From positions 1,302,001 to 1,366,000 of the forward strand of contig CM063254.1 in the NCBI GenBank assembly GCA_032158295.1: a DNA stretch of 64,000 nt, in the 5' to 3' direction. This DNA comes from Pycnopodia helianthoides (Eukaryota > Echinodermata > Asteroidea > Forcipulatida > Asteriidae). How positions within the stretch are numbered: position 1 is the stretch's first letter; every line of letters begins with the position of its first letter. Under the pieces are notes generated by a model, which was not told the DNA's origin, ran no database searches, and saw nothing but the letters and a program-made list of their open reading frames with translations. This document shows positions 59,601 through 62,600 of this stretch, piece by piece. The position numbers and the translations under genes are program-made.

Positions 59601-62600
59601 TTGTTGATTGATAACAACTTTGAATTGTCGTAAAAAAAATAGCAACAGCAACTTTCGTTGAAGTTCAGTCTTGTAGTCTTTTTGTTTTCTGAGCCGAGAA
59701 GTCACAGCAACTATTTTAGATGAATCCCTGAGGTCCTCGGCCTAACTCAGATATTTTTTTCCTGATCTTGTTGATGTAAGATGAGTTCCACGTGGAGAAA
59801 TGAGGATAAATTTTTATGGTAGTGTGACAAACGTGACAAACAGCTGACCTGGCCAATGGAGCCGCTAATTGGTTAATGAGACAAGGCCGAAGGTCTTCTC
59901 TTTAAAAAGAAAAAAAGAGCGTTGACCCTTAACTCTGAACATCATCCAATCACGGACAAATGACAGTTAACGGTGTCTAAAATCTCAGGGATTAACGCAT
60001 AATATCCCCTTCAAAGTGCAACAGATATCAAGCGAAACTGCAACTCCATGGTGAACAACAGCCAGAAAATAGTACAAACTCTGGGTCAGTTGAACTTTTC
60101 AGGGCTAGCCACCTGGTACTGTACTTTCCTCTGCAATCATTTGTGCTTATATTAGTCACTAACAAAAAAAAGTACATGATCTTGTCTATTGTGAGATAAG
60201 TCTTTGTACCGGCCTACATTGTACAGGCTTCTGTGAACTGCTAGGGCGTGTCATTGTTGTAATTAGCACAGGTTTTTTTTCTTAGTTCGATGGGGGTAAT
60301 ATATAGCATAATGTGTCAGGACTACGAAGAACATCATTGGGACTTTGTTTGGTTATCATGTTATTGTTGGTTAATTGGACATCAATGATTGATTAATGAG
60401 AACGAGGCTTTGTTGAAGAGTGGTTAAATTTATTTGGGAACTATCTAACTTTGTTTGTTAGATCTTGACCAATTACTGAGTTGAGTTATGTTGGTTATTT
60501 TTATTGGCCACGTATCTGGGAAAGCATAGGCTCTGTAGCCAGCGAGACCACATTAAAGATTGATTGCATGTAGTTTAGGTTTTTCCCACTCGGTTTCAGT
60601 TTCATTAACTCGCATTTAAATTAACGCTTGTTTCCTTACATCATTCAAGAAGGTGTTTTTTTTAAGCCGCTAGTTTTGCATTCAATTTCATTTTCCTGCC
60701 TACATGAATCTGTTCGTATCATTCAGGTTTGTTTTTAGTTTCATTTATAGACATTCAATAGTACATTTTCAACATCCATTAGTTGAATTTCTTCTACCTA
60801 TTTGCAGTTGATGAAATTGAATGGTTGACCAGACTCTTGCTGTTGGTTTTTTTTTTTGCAAATTGAATGATTTTTGTGACCTAATAAATTTGAATGATCT
60901 TATTTTACCAGTGAATGCTGAACTGTTGATGTTGAGTTACTCCTTTTGACTGCTGAATGCTGATGCAACGGAGCATTAGTTTTCAAACAAAATTGAATGA
61001 GCCGGGTGCTCGATTTATTGAGTTCTTGTTGAAATTGGTCAAGTAAACCTACAGATATCATGATGGGCTAACAGCCAAAACGTTCACTGGGTTTAATTTT
61101 GTTAAGCATTTATCGTCATAATGATTCATACATAAAGACAGCAATCGTACATGCTCAAGCGATTTTTCTCCTGCAATTGTTTGTCCAAGAGCTCTGTACT
61201 TTGGTTTTACCAGAAATCCTACAAATTAATAAAAATTTCAAGGTGACATCGGATACCATAACAGCCACAATTATACATAAAAGCCTGTCGAGGAGTCATT
61301 AAATGATAAAAATGTGACTTCATAATTATTTCAATTTGGTTTGACCTTGATTGCTTTTAATGTGTTAAATTGTTTCCCATCCTATAATAAGAGACATTGC
61401 ATATCCCGTCAACCAGGAAATTTTTGTAGGCCAATCTCTTCTTATCCAACCCAGCAACAGGAAAAGAGCAGTTTGATTGTGTTTGTAGGTCAGTCAGCGG
61501 GGTTAGCTGAAACAAACTGTAATCGAGTATCCGTATTGATTTCTATAATGAATATTGTACAGTAGGTTCAACTACAACCTCCTCGATCAAACAGATGATG
61601 TTAAGGTGACTCCAAGCAATTCTTTCAAACCCAAATCGTTGTTGCCACAAACCTTTCCACATCCATTGAAATCCTTCAGTGTATGTAGTATTAGGTCAGC
61701 TACAACTACGGCTATGGCTCGATCACTGCATCATTATGCATTGAAGTATAGCTTAGCAACACCCTTAGCAACAGTCCTAGCCATAGCTGTAGCTGCCAAT
61801 TCAGATACAACCTCAGGCAGTGTTCTAACTATTGGCTTTGGCGGTTGCTATGGCCAGATTGCTGAAAAGGCCTATTCTTCAATATTGTTGCTATTGCCAC
61901 GGCTGTAGCCGTAGCCGAAGTCACATGATTCAGCCAGAGCCTTACTTAACACCAACACTTGAGAGACTTTGATATGTCTTACCTTAAAAATAATAATAAT
62001 TGATTGAATTTATTTTGCGCTCTCTCCAGGACCACCCTGTTCGAGGGCGCATAACAATAGAAATTTCAGTTACCTTAGAGCACAGCTCGGTGTTTTGACT
62101 AATATGCACTGAATTAATATCAACTGCTAAGGGGAAGAATCAGGGAAGTTTGTTGATCAAGTTAAGGACAGATAATGAAATGATTTTAAAACTTACCATT
62201 GGTTCCAGAGCTTCTGTTTGGTCAGGTTGTGCAAATACCAAATAAATAAACAATATTTTAAGTTGTGATGAATAATTTGCAGATTAATTTTTTTTGATAT
62301 TTATGCTTTTAAAAAGTTTGAAACAAAACTTTGAAAGTCTTAGTAAGTACAGGTTTATTGCTGAGATGAAATTGGAAACAAAATAAACAGTCATAATGGA
62401 TAACAAGCAATTGTGCTGATGTTTGGTAAGGTTGTTACTGTGGTCGAGTCATCTTGTTTTTCTGCATTGTCAATCATTACCAGTCCATCTTCTTCAGACT
62501 GTAAGTAAAGTTTTATAAATGAGAATCCTTACTATGAAGGCAGGGTTGTAGTTGTAAGATGTTTGTTTGTTGTTTTTTGATAGATGCTGATGGTATACCT

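Larger units (their letters stand above)
34977..62583 (+). other. DCTN1: DCTN1 intron 24, 27.6 kb
   Basis: One intron holding almost half the window. Its ends are fixed by a split Asp codon and continuous homology. Contents (listed separately) are two family 1 and two family 2 MITEs, five minisatellite arrays, several fold-backs and fragments. I see no convincing nested gene. Confidence 0.9.
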
